Shown here: one piece after another, positions 35,259 to 45,175 of the stretch
How the letters are laid out: every line of letters begins with the position of its first letter
Position numbering within the stretch: position 1 is the first letter of the stretch
Assembly: GCA_017526745.1 (NCBI GenBank)
Contig: JAFXQX010000029.1
Span: 248,001-312,000 of the forward strand
DNA: 64,000 nucleotides
Source: Lachnospiraceae bacterium
GTDB lineage: Bacteria > Bacillota > Clostridia > Lachnospirales > Lachnospiraceae
Reading direction: 5' to 3'
The notes under the pieces: generated by a model
What the model was told of the DNA's origin: nothing
What the model saw: only the letters and a program-made list of their open reading frames with translations
Database searches by the model: none
Position numbers and translations under genes: made by a program

Positions 35259-37658
35259 TTATTTCATCACTATGTTAACGATCCTGCCCGGAACATAGAT
35301 CTCTTTGACAATGTTTCCTGTGAGTTTGTCGGAAACCGCCTCTTTGCCCTTTGCGATCGCATCCTCTTTGGATATGTCCTTATCAACCATAACGGTCGCA
35401 CGAAGCTTTCCGTTTATCTGTACAGCGATCTCGATCGTCTGATCCACAGTCTTGGCTTCATCAAATGCAGGCCACTCGGAAACCGTGACAAAACCTTCCT
35501 GTCCAAGTCCTTCCCATATCTCCTCGCATATATGCGGAGCAAAAGGTGACAGAAGCTTTAAGAACACAAGGAGCTCGTCCTTTGTGATCGAACCGTTTGC
35601 GGACACTTCGTTCATGAATGTCATCATTGCAGCAATGGCGGTATTGAACTTCATCTGCTCGATATCCTCGGTAACCTTCTTGATCATCTTGTGAAGGCTT
35701 GATTCAAGCGATGTATCACCGGGTTTTTTATCGACCATCTCGGGAAGCGTTGCAAAACGGTCGATGAACCTCTTACAGCCCTTGACACCGTTCTCACTCC
35801 ACGGAGTTGCCGCACCGTAGTCACCCATGAAGAGGACGTAGAGCCTTAATGTATCGGCACCGTACTGTTTTACGATATCCATGGGGTCAACAACATTACC
35901 GCGGCTCTTACTCATCTTCTCGCCGTCGGTCCCTAGTATCAGTCCCTGGTATGAACGCTTCTGATAAGGCTCCGGTGTGTTCACCTCGCCGATATCATAC
36001 AGGAATCTGTGCCAGAACCTGGAATAGATCAGGTGGCGGGTAACGTGCTCCATACCGCCGTTGTACCAGTCGACCGGCATCCAGTATTTAAGCTTGTCCT
36101 TATCGGCAAAGGCCTTATCGTTCCTTGGATCACAGAACCTTAAGAAATACCATGATGAGCCTGCCCACTGAGGCATGGTGTCGGTCTCACGCTTTGCATC
36201 GGCACCGCATTTCGGACACTTGCAGTTGACGAATGAATCTATCTTGGCAAGCGGCGAATTGCCATCCTCACCGGGTTCAAAATTCTCAACATCCGGAAGT
36301 GTAAGAGGGAGCTGTTCGTAAGGTACTCCGACAACACCGCACTTGGGACAGTGAATGAGCGGAATAGGCTCTCCCCAGTATCTCTGGCGGTTGAAGGCCC
36401 AGTCCTTCATCTTGTATTGGATACCTTTTTTACCTATGCCCTTTTCCTCAAGGAATCCAAGCATCTTAGCGATCGAATCCTTCTTGTTGGTACATCCGTT
36501 AAGAAAGTCCGAATTGATCATGTTGCCGTCGCCGGTATATGCTTCGGCACTTATGTCTCCGCCTTCAATTACCTCTATGATATCCACGCCGAACTTTTTC
36601 GCGAACTCCCAGTCACGCTGGTCATGCGCGGGAACCGCCATGATTGCACCGGTTCCGTATCCCATCATTACGTAGTCGGCGATAAAGATCGGGATCTCCT
36701 TCCCGTTTACGGGATTGATGGCACTGATTCCGTCAAGCTTTACGCCGGTCTTGTCCTTGACAAGCTGCGTACGCTCAAACTCAGTCTTCTTGGCGCACTC
36801 TTCCCTGTACTTTACGACCTCATCAAAGTTGGACAGTCTGTCCTTATACTTGTCGATAAGGGGATGCTCGGGAGCCATTACCATGAATGTGACGCCAAAG
36901 AGCGTATCGCATCTGGTCGTGTAGATCTCAAGCTTCTCATCAATATCCTTAAGTGAAAAATCAACGAATGCGCCTTCGCTTCTTCCTATCCAGTTAACTT
37001 CCTGCTGTTTGACATTATCCGGGAAATCAACCGTATCAAGACCTTCGAGGAGTTTGTCCGCATAATCGGTTATACGAAGATACCATACTGATTTTTCCTT
37101 CTGGACAACATCGCTGTGGCATATATCGCACTTGCCGCCCTGGCTGTCCTCGTTTGAAAGAACGACCTTGCAGTGAGGGCAATAATTGACAAGAGTGTTG
37201 GCACGAAATACGAGACCCTTCTCGAAGAGCTTTAAGAATATCCACTGGGTCCACTTGTAGTAATCGGGGTTGCTTGTCGCAAGATCCCTGTCCCAGTCAA
37301 ATGAATATCCGACGGTCTTGAGCTGGTCGGTAAAGTGTTCTATGTTCTTCTGGGTGATCACAGCAGGATGTGTTCCTGTCTTGATCGCATAGTTTTCAGC
37401 AGGAAGACCGAACGAATCAAATCCCATCGGGAACAGTACGTTATATCCCTGCATACGGCGCTTTCTGGCAATGACCTCAATACTTGAATACGCCTTAATA
37501 TGACCGACATGCATGCCGGCTCCCGACGGATACGGGAACTCTACAAGCCCGTAGAACTTAGGCTTGCTGCCTCCGTCTTCGGCCTTGAACACACCGGCCT
37601 CCTCCCATCTCTTCTGCCATTTCTTTTCGATCGCTTCATGATCGTAGTACTTACCCAT
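35259..37658 (-). CDS. leuS: Leucyl-tRNA synthetase
   Basis: 799-residue class I synthetase. HIGH motif region PYPSGAGMHVGHIKAYS, zinc-ribbon-like cysteines CPHC/CDICH and a second set CPKC, editing domain, and KMSKS as GEKMSKSRGNVV. The ATG at 37658 has GAGGAG 9-10 bases upstream; a GTG seven codons earlier would lack a site. It overlaps the miaB end by 8 bases, so there is no space for a T-box leader, and none is seen. Confidence 0.97.
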   Translation of the reverse strand: MGKYYDHEAIEKKWQKRWEEAGVFKAEDGGSKPKFYGLVEFPYPSGAGMHVGHIKAYSSIEVIARKRRMQGYNVLFPMGFDSFGLPAENYAIKTGTHPAVITQKNIEHFTDQLKTVGYSFDWDRDLATSNPDYYKWTQWIFLKLFEKGLVFRANTLVNYCPHCKVVLSNEDSQGGKCDICHSDVVQKEKSVWYLRITDYADKLLEGLDTVDFPDNVKQQEVNWIGRSEGAFVDFSLKDIDEKLEIYTTRCDTLFGVTFMVMAPEHPLIDKYKDRLSNFDEVVKYREECAKKTEFERTQLVKDKTGVKLDGISAINPVNGKEIPIFIADYVMMGYGTGAIMAVPAHDQRDWEFAKKFGVDIIEVIEGGDISAEAYTGDGNMINSDFLNGCTNKKDSIAKMLGFLEEKGIGKKGIQYKMKDWAFNRQRYWGEPIPLIHCPKCGVVGVPYEQLPLTLPDVENFEPGEDGNSPLAKIDSFVNCKCPKCGADAKRETDTMPQWAGSSWYFLRFCDPRNDKAFADKDKLKYWMPVDWYNGGMEHVTRHLIYSRFWHRFLYDIGEVNTPEPYQKRSYQGLILGTDGEKMSKSRGNVVDPMDIVKQYGADTLRLYVLFMGDYGAATPWSENGVKGCKRFIDRFATLPEMVDKKPGDTSLESSLHKMIKKVTEDIEQMKFNTAIAAMMTFMNEVSANGSITKDELLVFLKLLSPFAPHICEEIWEGLGQEGFVTVSEWPAFDEAKTVDQTIEIAVQINGKLRATVMVDKDISKEDAIAKGKEAVSDKLTGNIVKEIYVPGRIVNIVMK

Positions 37659-39075
37659 TTTTTCTGTCTCCTCTTTCACCTATATAATAAAAACCCATGC
37701 TCTTTGTAAGCTTGACCGGAACAATCTTTCCGATAAGGGAAGCGTCGCCCGGAAAATGAACGCTCATGTTGTTGGACAGGCGCCCGGTAACAAGACTGCT
37801 GTCCTGGCGGTTGATGCCTTCGACAAGGACTTCCTTGACCTGGCCTTCAATAAGGGCTGCCCTTTCCCTGCTCATGTCCTGTACTACGGACAGTACCCTG
37901 TCGAAGTTGTATTTTACCTTGTCTTCCGGGACCTGGTCAGGCATCGATGCCGCAGGAGTACCGGTCCTCTTTGAATATATGAACGTGAAAGCGCCGTCAA
38001 AGGCGACCTTTTTGATAACATCGATCGTATCATCAACATCCTCGTCAGTCTCACCGGGAAATCCGATAATAAGGTCGGTCGTTATCGCAATGTCCGGGAT
38101 CCTCTCTCTGATGGACAATGCCAGATCAATATACTGCTCCTTCGTGTAATGCCTGTTCATGGCATTAAGTATGCGGGTCGATCCCGACTGCAGCGGAAGA
38201 TGTATATGCCTGCATATCTTGTCAGTAGATGCCATCACTTCTATCAGCTCGTCCGACAGATCCTTGGGATGGCTCGTCATAAAGCGTATCCTTTTGACAC
38301 CTTCGACTTTTGCCACCTTGCGAAGCAAAGCCGCAAAGGATATCCCATCATCAAGGCCTCTTCCGTAAGAATTGACATTTTGTCCGAGAAGCATGACCTC
38401 GATAACGCCGTCATCAGACAGATGTCTGATCTCCTGCAATATATCCTGCCACGGCCTGCTCCTCTCACGCCCGCGCACATAGGGCACAATGCAGTAACTG
38501 CAGAAATTGTTGCAGCCGAACATTATATTGACACCGGATTTGAACTTATAGTTCCTCTTTACCGGGATGTCCTCAACGATCATGTCGGTATCATCCCACA
38601 CTTCCGAGATGATATGTCCCTTTCCCGTCGTCACTTCACGACTCAGTACTTTCAGGACAAGAGCCGGAAAATCAAAGATATTATGTGTCCCGAATACCAG
38701 ATCGACCTGCGGATACGATGTCATGATCTTTTCTCTTGCCTTATCCTCCTGGGCAAGACATCCGCACACGCCGATGATCATATCCGGTCTTTTTTTCTTG
38801 ACGGCACATATGGACCCCAGATGCCCGAAGAACCGCTGGTCAGCATTATCTCTTACGGTACAGGTATTAAATATGACAAAGTCCGCCGTCTGTTCGTCTT
38901 CTTCGGGCATAAAGCCGCACTCTTCAAGCACACCCGAAAGCTTCTCGGAATCCCTTGCATTCATCTGACACCCGAATGTCGTTACATGATAGGTAAGCTT
39001 TCGGCCCTTTTGGGCCGACATAAGGGATACTGCATCCCTCGCATCCGTTATGATCTTTTCGGTACTGTCCTTCAT
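37651..39075 (-). CDS. miaB: tRNA-2-methylthio-N6-dimethylallyladenosine synthase MiaB
   Basis: 474-residue radical-SAM methylthiotransferase modifying A37 of tRNAs reading UNN codons. N-terminal cluster cysteines occur in TFGCQMNARDSE, FNTCTVRD and GVCGCLAQ; the radical-SAM CxxxCxxC motif is CNNFCSYC; a TRAM domain ends the protein. The long N-terminal segment before TYHVTTFGCQ is common in clostridial MiaB. Overlaps the cyclo-ligase gene by 4 bases and leuS by 8. miaA is not in the window. Confidence 0.95.
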   Translation of the reverse strand: MKDSTEKIITDARDAVSLMSAQKGRKLTYHVTTFGCQMNARDSEKLSGVLEECGFMPEEDEQTADFVIFNTCTVRDNADQRFFGHLGSICAVKKKRPDMIIGVCGCLAQEDKAREKIMTSYPQVDLVFGTHNIFDFPALVLKVLSREVTTGKGHIISEVWDDTDMIVEDIPVKRNYKFKSGVNIMFGCNNFCSYCIVPYVRGRERSRPWQDILQEIRHLSDDGVIEVMLLGQNVNSYGRGLDDGISFAALLRKVAKVEGVKRIRFMTSHPKDLSDELIEVMASTDKICRHIHLPLQSGSTRILNAMNRHYTKEQYIDLALSIRERIPDIAITTDLIIGFPGETDEDVDDTIDVIKKVAFDGAFTFIYSKRTGTPAASMPDQVPEDKVKYNFDRVLSVVQDMSRERAALIEGQVKEVLVEGINRQDSSLVTGRLSNNMSVHFPGDASLIGKIVPVKLTKSMGFYYIGERGDRKNG

Positions 39076-39674
39076 GGCCTGATCACCGCATTTTCAGTTA
39101 TCACGGCATCAACAGCAATATCCGTTTTCTCCGATTCGAAATTGGAGGTGATCTGAAGTTCATATGCGAGAGCTATTATGCTGCCAGGCCTGTGAAGCCT
39201 TATATATCTGTCGTAGAACGCTTTCCCGTAGCCGATCCTGTGACACCTTCCGTCAAATGCTACGCCAGGCGTAATGCACACATCAGCCCTGCCTTCAAAA
39301 GGCTGCGGCGATAATGCCGTGTCCGGTTCAAGTATCCCCATGAAACCTTCGGTCAGCTCGGACAGATCATTTACGAAATAAAATGACAGATCAGGTTCTC
39401 CTTCGACGATCCTGGATAAGGGAAATGCCACCTTCTTACCGTCGGACAGTGCCTTTTCAAATATAATGTCAGTATCGACCTCATTGTTGTAAGCCTTGTA
39501 TAACAGTAAAACGTCAGCATTCCTGTACTCATCGCTTGCAAGAAACCTGTCACAGATGTCCGCTGACAGCCTCTTTACATCTTCCGGGGACATTTCGCGG
39601 CGCTTCTTTAATATATCTTTTCTGATAAGGGCCTTTTTGGTCCTTATGGTTCCGATGGAATTGTCATTTCCCAT
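39072..39674 (-). CDS. 5-formyltetrahydrofolate cyclo-ligase
   Basis: 200-residue enzyme converting 5-formyl-THF to 5,10-methenyl-THF with ATP. RKDILKKRREMSPEDV near the start, the GILEP segment and the C-terminal ITPGVAFDGRCHRIGYGKAF motif mark the family. The ATG at 39674 has AAGGT about 7 bases upstream; a TTG at 39689 would begin inside proB without a site. It fits the folate genes fhs and folD farther upstream in the same run. Confidence 0.92.
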   Translation of the reverse strand: MGNDNSIGTIRTKKALIRKDILKKRREMSPEDVKRLSADICDRFLASDEYRNADVLLLYKAYNNEVDTDIIFEKALSDGKKVAFPLSRIVEGEPDLSFYFVNDLSELTEGFMGILEPDTALSPQPFEGRADVCITPGVAFDGRCHRIGYGKAFYDRYIRLHRPGSIIALAYELQITSNFESEKTDIAVDAVITENAVIRP

Positions 39675-39675
39675 A

Positions 39676-40566
39676 TCATTTACCTTCAAGCCGCTTCCTG
39701 ATCTGCTCGCTCATAGAAAATCCCTTGTCGGGATTTGCCAGAAACAGCGAACCGTAATTCCGGCCTTCCATTATCTTGTGTATAACAGATACATCCTTGC
39801 CGTTTGCTATGACCATATCGGCACCGCTGGCAGTCGCTACCTTTGCGGCGTCTATCTTGGCGCTCATTCCTCCGGTACCGATACCGGTTCCGGTCGTAGA
39901 CTTTGCCATATCGGAATACTTTCCGTCAAGCCTGTCGATGATGGGGATAAGCCTGGCATCTTTTGCGACATGCGGATCATCAGTGTACATACCGTCAATA
40001 TCCGACAGCAGGATCAGAAGATCCGCGCCCGTAAGCGCCGTAACAACACTTGCGAGAAAATCATTATCTCCGAAAGTGTCTTCAACCTCATGGGTTGCTA
40101 CCGTATCATTCTCATTCACGACCGGTATGACTCCGAGCTCAAGAAGCTTTGAGAACGTGTTCATCGCATTCTTCCTGCTCGAAGGCTCGGTTATCGTATG
40201 AAGAGTCATAAGTATCTGGGCCGTAACATGATTATACTCCGCAAAGAGCCTTTCGTATATCATCATGAGTCTGGCCTGGCCGATAGCCGCACAGGCCTGC
40301 TTGAGAGGGATATCCGTATCTTTGGGATTGAGATTTACCGTCTTCTTGCCGACGGCGATCGCACCTGAAGATACAAGGATAACGTCTCTTCCCTGGTTTT
40401 TGAGCTCGCACAATTCTCTTACCAGACGCTCCATCTTGGTCAGATCGAGTTCCCCCGTTTTCATATGATGAAGTGAAGAACTTCCGATCTTGACAACGAT
40501 CCTCTTTCGGTCCTTTAATCTCTTTCTTATTTCTTTTTCCTTATCTGTCATATTATCTTTGCCCAT
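39676..40566 (-). CDS. proB: Glutamate 5-kinase (short form)
   Basis: First enzyme of proline synthesis, phosphorylating glutamate. Amino-acid-kinase fold: IVVKIGSSSL, VILVSSGAIAVG, NENDTVATHEV, FGDNDFLASVV, LLSDIDGMYTDDP, TGIGTGGMSAKIDAA. It ends after the kinase domain and lacks the C-terminal PUA domain of E. coli ProB. Two ATGs (40566, 40551) are possible; neither has a good ribosome site and both lie at the end of the upstream gene, so I kept the longer. proA is not adjacent. Confidence 0.93.
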   Translation of the reverse strand: MGKDNMTDKEKEIRKRLKDRKRIVVKIGSSSLHHMKTGELDLTKMERLVRELCELKNQGRDVILVSSGAIAVGKKTVNLNPKDTDIPLKQACAAIGQARLMMIYERLFAEYNHVTAQILMTLHTITEPSSRKNAMNTFSKLLELGVIPVVNENDTVATHEVEDTFGDNDFLASVVTALTGADLLILLSDIDGMYTDDPHVAKDARLIPIIDRLDGKYSDMAKSTTGTGIGTGGMSAKIDAAKVATASGADMVIANGKDVSVIHKIMEGRNYGSLFLANPDKGFSMSEQIRKRLEGK

Positions 40567-42235
40567 ATCTTTTTGCTATCATCTCCGCGATCTTCAGGCC
40601 GTCGGCTGCGGCAGAAGTAATGCCGCCTGCATATCCTGCCCCTTCTCCGCACGGATACAGGCCCAGGACCGAACTTGTAAGATCATCATTCCTTGTGATC
40701 CTGACAGGGCTTGATGTTCTGGATTCAACACCGAGAAGGTAAGCCTCTTCGTCAAAACCTTTCATAGTATAACCAAATTTGTGTATCGATTCAATTATCG
40801 CCTTATCGATATCATCGGAAAAAATGCCGCGAAGATCGGCAAGGGCTGTAGTTCCTTTTACTGCATTATCCATATCGATGCAAGGCGCATTATATGAACC
40901 CCTTTCAAAATCGGAAAAAGGCTGGAAGGGAATAGACCCGTTTCCACGTATAAACGCCTCTTTTTCGAGTCTTCGCTGATAATACATTCCGGCAAGGGGA
41001 TGCCCGGGCGCCACTTCATCCTGTATAAAATCATCGGGCGTTACAGCCGCTATTATCGCTGAGTTTGCAAAGCGGCCGTCCCTTTTGCTCTCGCTCATCC
41101 CGTTAACGCACAACATCCCGGCCTCGCTCGATGCATTGACCACATAGCCGCCGGGGCACATGCAGAAACTGTATATCCTGCGCGAGTTTGATGCAGTGTT
41201 CGTAACTTTGTAATCAGCACTTCCAAGACCGATGACCTTGGGATCGGCAAGTCCGTACTGCCAGACATTAACACTCTCCTGAGTATGTATCACGCGAAAT
41301 CCGGCCGCAAAGCTTTTACCGGTCATCGAAACACCGAGGTCATACAGCATCTCAAACGTATCCCTTGCACTGTGACCTATGGCAAGAACGCATGTATCTG
41401 TATTAATATCCCATTGTCTGCCGGATATGACATCAGTGACGGAAACGTTGTTCACACAGCCGCCGCTTACACCGATCCCGGTAAGTTTTGTATTAAAGTA
41501 AACTTCCCCGCCACATCTTTTGATCTCTTCTCTTATGTTTGTTACGACCGATGTGAGAATATCCGTTCCGATATGGGGTTTCGAATCTACCGTGACCTCT
41601 TTGGGTGCCCCGAACTCACAGAATGTCTTCAGGACAAATGTATTTCTTCCGTTAACGTCCTTTGTGAGCGTATTGAGCTTGCCGTCGGAAAATGTACCGG
41701 CTCCGCCTTCTCCGAACTGTACATTTGAATACGGTGACAGTTTGCCGGTCTTCCAGAATCCCTCAACAGTTTTCCTGCGCGATAATGCATCTTCTCCCTG
41801 TTCAATGACAACAGGCCTTATCCCGCATCGCGCAAGATACAGTGCGCAAAACAGTCCGGCAGGTCCGCTCCCGACTATGACCGGAGGCTTCCTGGCTTCC
41901 TTTTGGATCCTTACGGAAGATATCGTGTATTCTTCGGGCAGGTCAGTGATGATCTTTGTAAGATTCTTTTTGATCCTGGGGATATGCCTGCCTTCAAAAA
42001 GATGCTTAAGAATCTTCTTTTCATCAGATGAGCCGACCAGGACATTGACGGTCAATATGAGGTATATATCGGGCTTTTGTCTGGCATCAACGCTTCTTCT
42101 TACGATCTCATATGAGAATGAAGGGACCTCATCTTTGCGGTATATCCTGCCAAGATCCAGAATATCAAAGATTCTGTCGAGGACAGCGCCATCTTCACTT
42201 GGGGTCTTTATCTTAATATCCCTTATCCGGATCAT
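40553..42235 (-). CDS. FAD-dependent dehydrogenase (COG2509-like)
   Basis: 560-residue flavoprotein. An N-terminal region of about 90 residues precedes the FAD-binding motif VGSGPAGLFCALYLARCGIR. GEGGAGTFSDGKLNTLTKD and the C-terminal PCGEGAGYAGGITSAAADG are typical of the uncharacterised FAD-dependent dehydrogenase group. No membrane or secretion signal. The start ATG follows the HI0933-type gene by 3 bases. Substrate unknown. It is adjacent to a second flavoprotein of a different family. Confidence 0.85.
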   Translation of the reverse strand: MIRIRDIKIKTPSEDGAVLDRIFDILDLGRIYRKDEVPSFSYEIVRRSVDARQKPDIYLILTVNVLVGSSDEKKILKHLFEGRHIPRIKKNLTKIITDLPEEYTISSVRIQKEARKPPVIVGSGPAGLFCALYLARCGIRPVVIEQGEDALSRRKTVEGFWKTGKLSPYSNVQFGEGGAGTFSDGKLNTLTKDVNGRNTFVLKTFCEFGAPKEVTVDSKPHIGTDILTSVVTNIREEIKRCGGEVYFNTKLTGIGVSGGCVNNVSVTDVISGRQWDINTDTCVLAIGHSARDTFEMLYDLGVSMTGKSFAAGFRVIHTQESVNVWQYGLADPKVIGLGSADYKVTNTASNSRRIYSFCMCPGGYVVNASSEAGMLCVNGMSESKRDGRFANSAIIAAVTPDDFIQDEVAPGHPLAGMYYQRRLEKEAFIRGNGSIPFQPFSDFERGSYNAPCIDMDNAVKGTTALADLRGIFSDDIDKAIIESIHKFGYTMKGFDEEAYLLGVESRTSSPVRITRNDDLTSSVLGLYPCGEGAGYAGGITSAAADGLKIAEMIAKRYGQR

Positions 42236-42238
42236 ATG

Positions 42239-43507
42239 TCACCCGATCTGTGAGGCCAAAGCCGCTGCATATGCTGCTGCCATTGCGGAACTTGCGGCCC
42301 ACTGCAGATTGTATCCTCCGCAGTCACCAAATACATCAAGTATCTCTCCGGCAAAATACAGGCCCGAAACAAGCCTGCTCTCAAGGTTATCATCTACTTC
42401 CTCAAGGCTAACGCCGCCCTGGGAAACCTGGGCATTTTCAAAGCTTCCGTGCCCTTTTACGGTAACTTCAAACTGCTTTAACATCCGGCATACTTTTGCG
42501 ATATCATTTTCCGAAAGTGATGAGCAGGATCTGCGAAGGTCGAGTCCGCATCTCTTGCATACGCAGATGCCAAGCGTTTTTGCCAGAACTCCTATAAGCA
42601 TTTCCTCAACAGTTCTTGTACCGATCTTCGCAAGCCTGTCTTTCATATATGACCTGATATCTTCACTTGGTATATCGGGTACCAGATCGATCACGGCTCT
42701 TACAAAGCGGCCTTCATCGAGAGCTTTGATCGCGATATGGCTCAGATTAAACACCGGTATGCCCGATATCCCGGTCTTGGTAAGCTGCAGCTCACCAACT
42801 TCCACACCGCAAAGATCCGTGCAGGAATTAACTGATGAGCCCATAAACATAGAGATAGCCGCTCTTGTCCTGATGCCGGCTATCGACGGGAAGAAATCCT
42901 CCTCGCACGTCAGATAAGTAAGGGCGGGAAGAGGTTTTATGATCGTGTGGCCGAATCTTTTGGCCAGGTTATATCCGCTTCCGTCAGAGCCCGTGTTACG
43001 CTGTGCACAGGATCCCGTGCATATAATGACGCAGTCAAAGTGATAATGCCGGTCGTTTGAACTTATCACAAACCTTCCTTCGGCACTCCGGTCATTTCCG
43101 TTCATCACTTTGGAAACAGACAATACATCCGCCCCGGTCATCACGTCTATTCCCAGATCCCTGATCGAAAACCTGAGTGCATCAACAACGGCCGAAGCGT
43201 TCTCGGAATACGGATAAAGGTATCCACCGCGGTCCCTTATGCGAAGTCCGAGTTCTTCAAAAAATGCCAGTGTCCGGGCGGGCGGATATTTTTCCAGAAC
43301 ATTTTTAACTCTTTCGAGATCTCCCGAGTGAAAATGTCCGGGATCCATATCGGTATTGGAAATGTTGCACTTACCGTTCCCGGTAAGCAGCAGTTTCTTG
43401 CCGACCCTGGGCATATGCTCGAAAACGGTGACGTCATTTCCGGATCTTTTCGATATAACGGCGGCGATCATTCCTGATGCACCGCCTCCGATGACAGCAA
43501 TATTCAT
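42239..43507 (-). CDS. HI0933/YhiN-family flavoprotein
   Basis: 422-residue NAD(P)/FAD-dependent oxidoreductase. MNIAVIGGGASGMIAAVIS is the dinucleotide-binding start, and VGKKLLLTGNGKCNISNTD is the family hallmark. The C-terminal FAGEILDVFGDCGGYNLQWA binds FAD. Related BaiN in bile-acid-transforming clostridia reduces steroid intermediates, but most members have no assigned substrate and nothing here points to bile acids. AGAGGT precedes the ATG. Confidence 0.9.
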   Translation of the reverse strand: MNIAVIGGGASGMIAAVISKRSGNDVTVFEHMPRVGKKLLLTGNGKCNISNTDMDPGHFHSGDLERVKNVLEKYPPARTLAFFEELGLRIRDRGGYLYPYSENASAVVDALRFSIRDLGIDVMTGADVLSVSKVMNGNDRSAEGRFVISSNDRHYHFDCVIICTGSCAQRNTGSDGSGYNLAKRFGHTIIKPLPALTYLTCEEDFFPSIAGIRTRAAISMFMGSSVNSCTDLCGVEVGELQLTKTGISGIPVFNLSHIAIKALDEGRFVRAVIDLVPDIPSEDIRSYMKDRLAKIGTRTVEEMLIGVLAKTLGICVCKRCGLDLRRSCSSLSENDIAKVCRMLKQFEVTVKGHGSFENAQVSQGGVSLEEVDDNLESRLVSGLYFAGEILDVFGDCGGYNLQWAASSAMAAAYAAALASQIG

Positions 43508-43522
43508 AAGTTTACCTCTTAA

Positions 43523-45175
43523 TCACAACAACCTGAACAGGCGGGCAACAGTTGCTATGATATTGCCTCCGGGAAGGCTCCTTATCTCGCTCTCCCTTAC
43601 CCCGTGAAGAAGCATCAGCACGATAAAGTATACGATCATGCCGACAAGGGATGTAACAACAACACTTATAAGATCGGTTGATGTTTTAGACAGGATAAAA
43701 TACAAAAGCCACATCACACCGCCCATGATAACGGATGAGATCAAAGGGATGATAAAGGTCCTTCTGATCTCCTGCCTGTAGTGAAGGTGACGTGCGATGC
43801 TGATCCAGTTTAGGATACACATGATAAGACCGAATGCCATGCAGGCGGCTACTACACCGTACAGTTTCCAGTCAAATACGCTTATCGTAAGATAAAGGAT
43901 GCCAAGATGAAGGACCAATGCGATCGCGGCATTTCTTACCGGTATCTTCATCTTGTCTATGCCCTGCAGAACACCGTTTGAAAGCGTTGAAAGTGAATAG
44001 AACACAACAGATGCCGATCCCATCCGAAGCAGCATCGCAGGTATCTCAACCTCTCCGGTAAACATCAGGGAAATAAGTGGACGTCCCAGTATTGCCAGTC
44101 CGACGGCGCAGGGTATGGACAGTATCATGACAAACCTTGTACCGATCGCGACTTTATGTCTTGCAAGCCTTCTCTCTTTGTTCTCGATACATGCAGCAAG
44201 AGAAGGCATCATCGACGAACAGAGGGCATTGGCAAGGGCGATCGGAACATTTGTCAGGACCCTGTATTTGCCTGCGTAGATACCCCAGTATTCGGCCTTA
44301 ATAGATGAAAATCCCTTTACATCCATCACGTAATTGAACAAACCCTGGTCGATAGTATCGCTGATATTGTATATGGTAGTTGACAGTATTACCGGAAGTA
44401 CCGTGATAAGTATCACTGAGAAAATCTTGCCGTATGAGTCAACAAATCGTGCGGAATCTTTGATAATGTCTTTCCTGATCATCCGCTTATGAACAAGGAA
44501 CATTATCATAAGGACGAGCAGGCCCGCCAAAGCACCGGCACCTGTTCCGAGAGTACCGCCGGCGGCACCCCAGGCGCTCTGATAATCCTGATCACGTAAG
44601 ATGGCGGCAACCTTTCCGCCGTACTCAAACAGGTAAATACCGGCAACAACGGAGATAACGGCATTTACTATCTGTTCGATAAGCTGGGAAAAAGCGGTCG
44701 GGACCATTGTGCCCAATCCCTGGAAATAACCCCTGATAACACCCATCAGAGCAACGACAAGAAGCGTCGGTGCGAGCATCCTGAGTGCGATCGCAGATTT
44801 GGGCATGCTCATGATGTTGCCGGCAAGAGTATCCGCCCCGAACAGAACAACAAGGCATGTGGCACCGCCCGTTAAAGATGCAAAAAGGAGCGCCCCGTGA
44901 AAGAACCTTCTGGCGTTCCTGAACTGTCCCTTTGCTGCCCTTGCCGCCACAAGTTTGGAGACTGCGACCGGAAGGCTGTAGGACGATATGATGAGCATGA
45001 TCGAGTATATCTGAAATGCGGCAGAGTAATAGCCCATGCCGGCATCGCCGATAGTATTCTGAAGGGGTATCCTGTAAATGAATCCGATGATCCTGCTTAT
45101 GATACCCGCAGCGGCAAGAATGCCGCCCTGAACTATGAAATTGGAATTCTGCGGAGCCGGACGTTTTCCTTCCAT
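43523..45175 (-). CDS. MOP-superfamily lipid-linked sugar flippase (SpoVB/YtgP-MurJ type)
   Basis: 550-residue polytopic protein with about 14 hydrophobic segments, beginning NFIVQGGILAAAGIISRIIG. IPLQNTIGDAGMGYYSAAFQ is the typical first loop of the SpoVB/YtgP group of polysaccharide or lipid II flippases. The ATG at 45175 overlaps the ybeY stop (TGATG); a TTG one codon earlier is an alternative. Could export lipid II or another undecaprenyl-linked saccharide; uppP in the same run recycles the carrier. Confidence 0.88.
   Translation of the reverse strand: MEGKRPAPQNSNFIVQGGILAAAGIISRIIGFIYRIPLQNTIGDAGMGYYSAAFQIYSIMLIISSYSLPVAVSKLVAARAAKGQFRNARRFFHGALLFASLTGGATCLVVLFGADTLAGNIMSMPKSAIALRMLAPTLLVVALMGVIRGYFQGLGTMVPTAFSQLIEQIVNAVISVVAGIYLFEYGGKVAAILRDQDYQSAWGAAGGTLGTGAGALAGLLVLMIMFLVHKRMIRKDIIKDSARFVDSYGKIFSVILITVLPVILSTTIYNISDTIDQGLFNYVMDVKGFSSIKAEYWGIYAGKYRVLTNVPIALANALCSSMMPSLAACIENKERRLARHKVAIGTRFVMILSIPCAVGLAILGRPLISLMFTGEVEIPAMLLRMGSASVVFYSLSTLSNGVLQGIDKMKIPVRNAAIALVLHLGILYLTISVFDWKLYGVVAACMAFGLIMCILNWISIARHLHYRQEIRRTFIIPLISSVIMGGVMWLLYFILSKTSTDLISVVVTSLVGMIVYFIVLMLLHGVRESEIRSLPGGNIIATVARLFRLL

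Noticed and set aside
37651-37720. Possible T-box leader before leuS
   Set aside because: leuS starts 8 bases inside the end of miaB, so there is no leader space, and no specifier stem or T-box sequence is visible.
38149-39156. 335-codon plus-strand frame opposite miaB
   Set aside because: No recognisable motif and fully covered by a confident MiaB gene on the other strand.
41520-42917. 465-codon open frame on the plus strand opposite the two flavoprotein genes
   Set aside because: Its composition is Ser/Leu/Pro-rich with no domain or ribosome site, and both opposite-strand genes have clear family motifs along the whole stretch. It is an antisense shadow.
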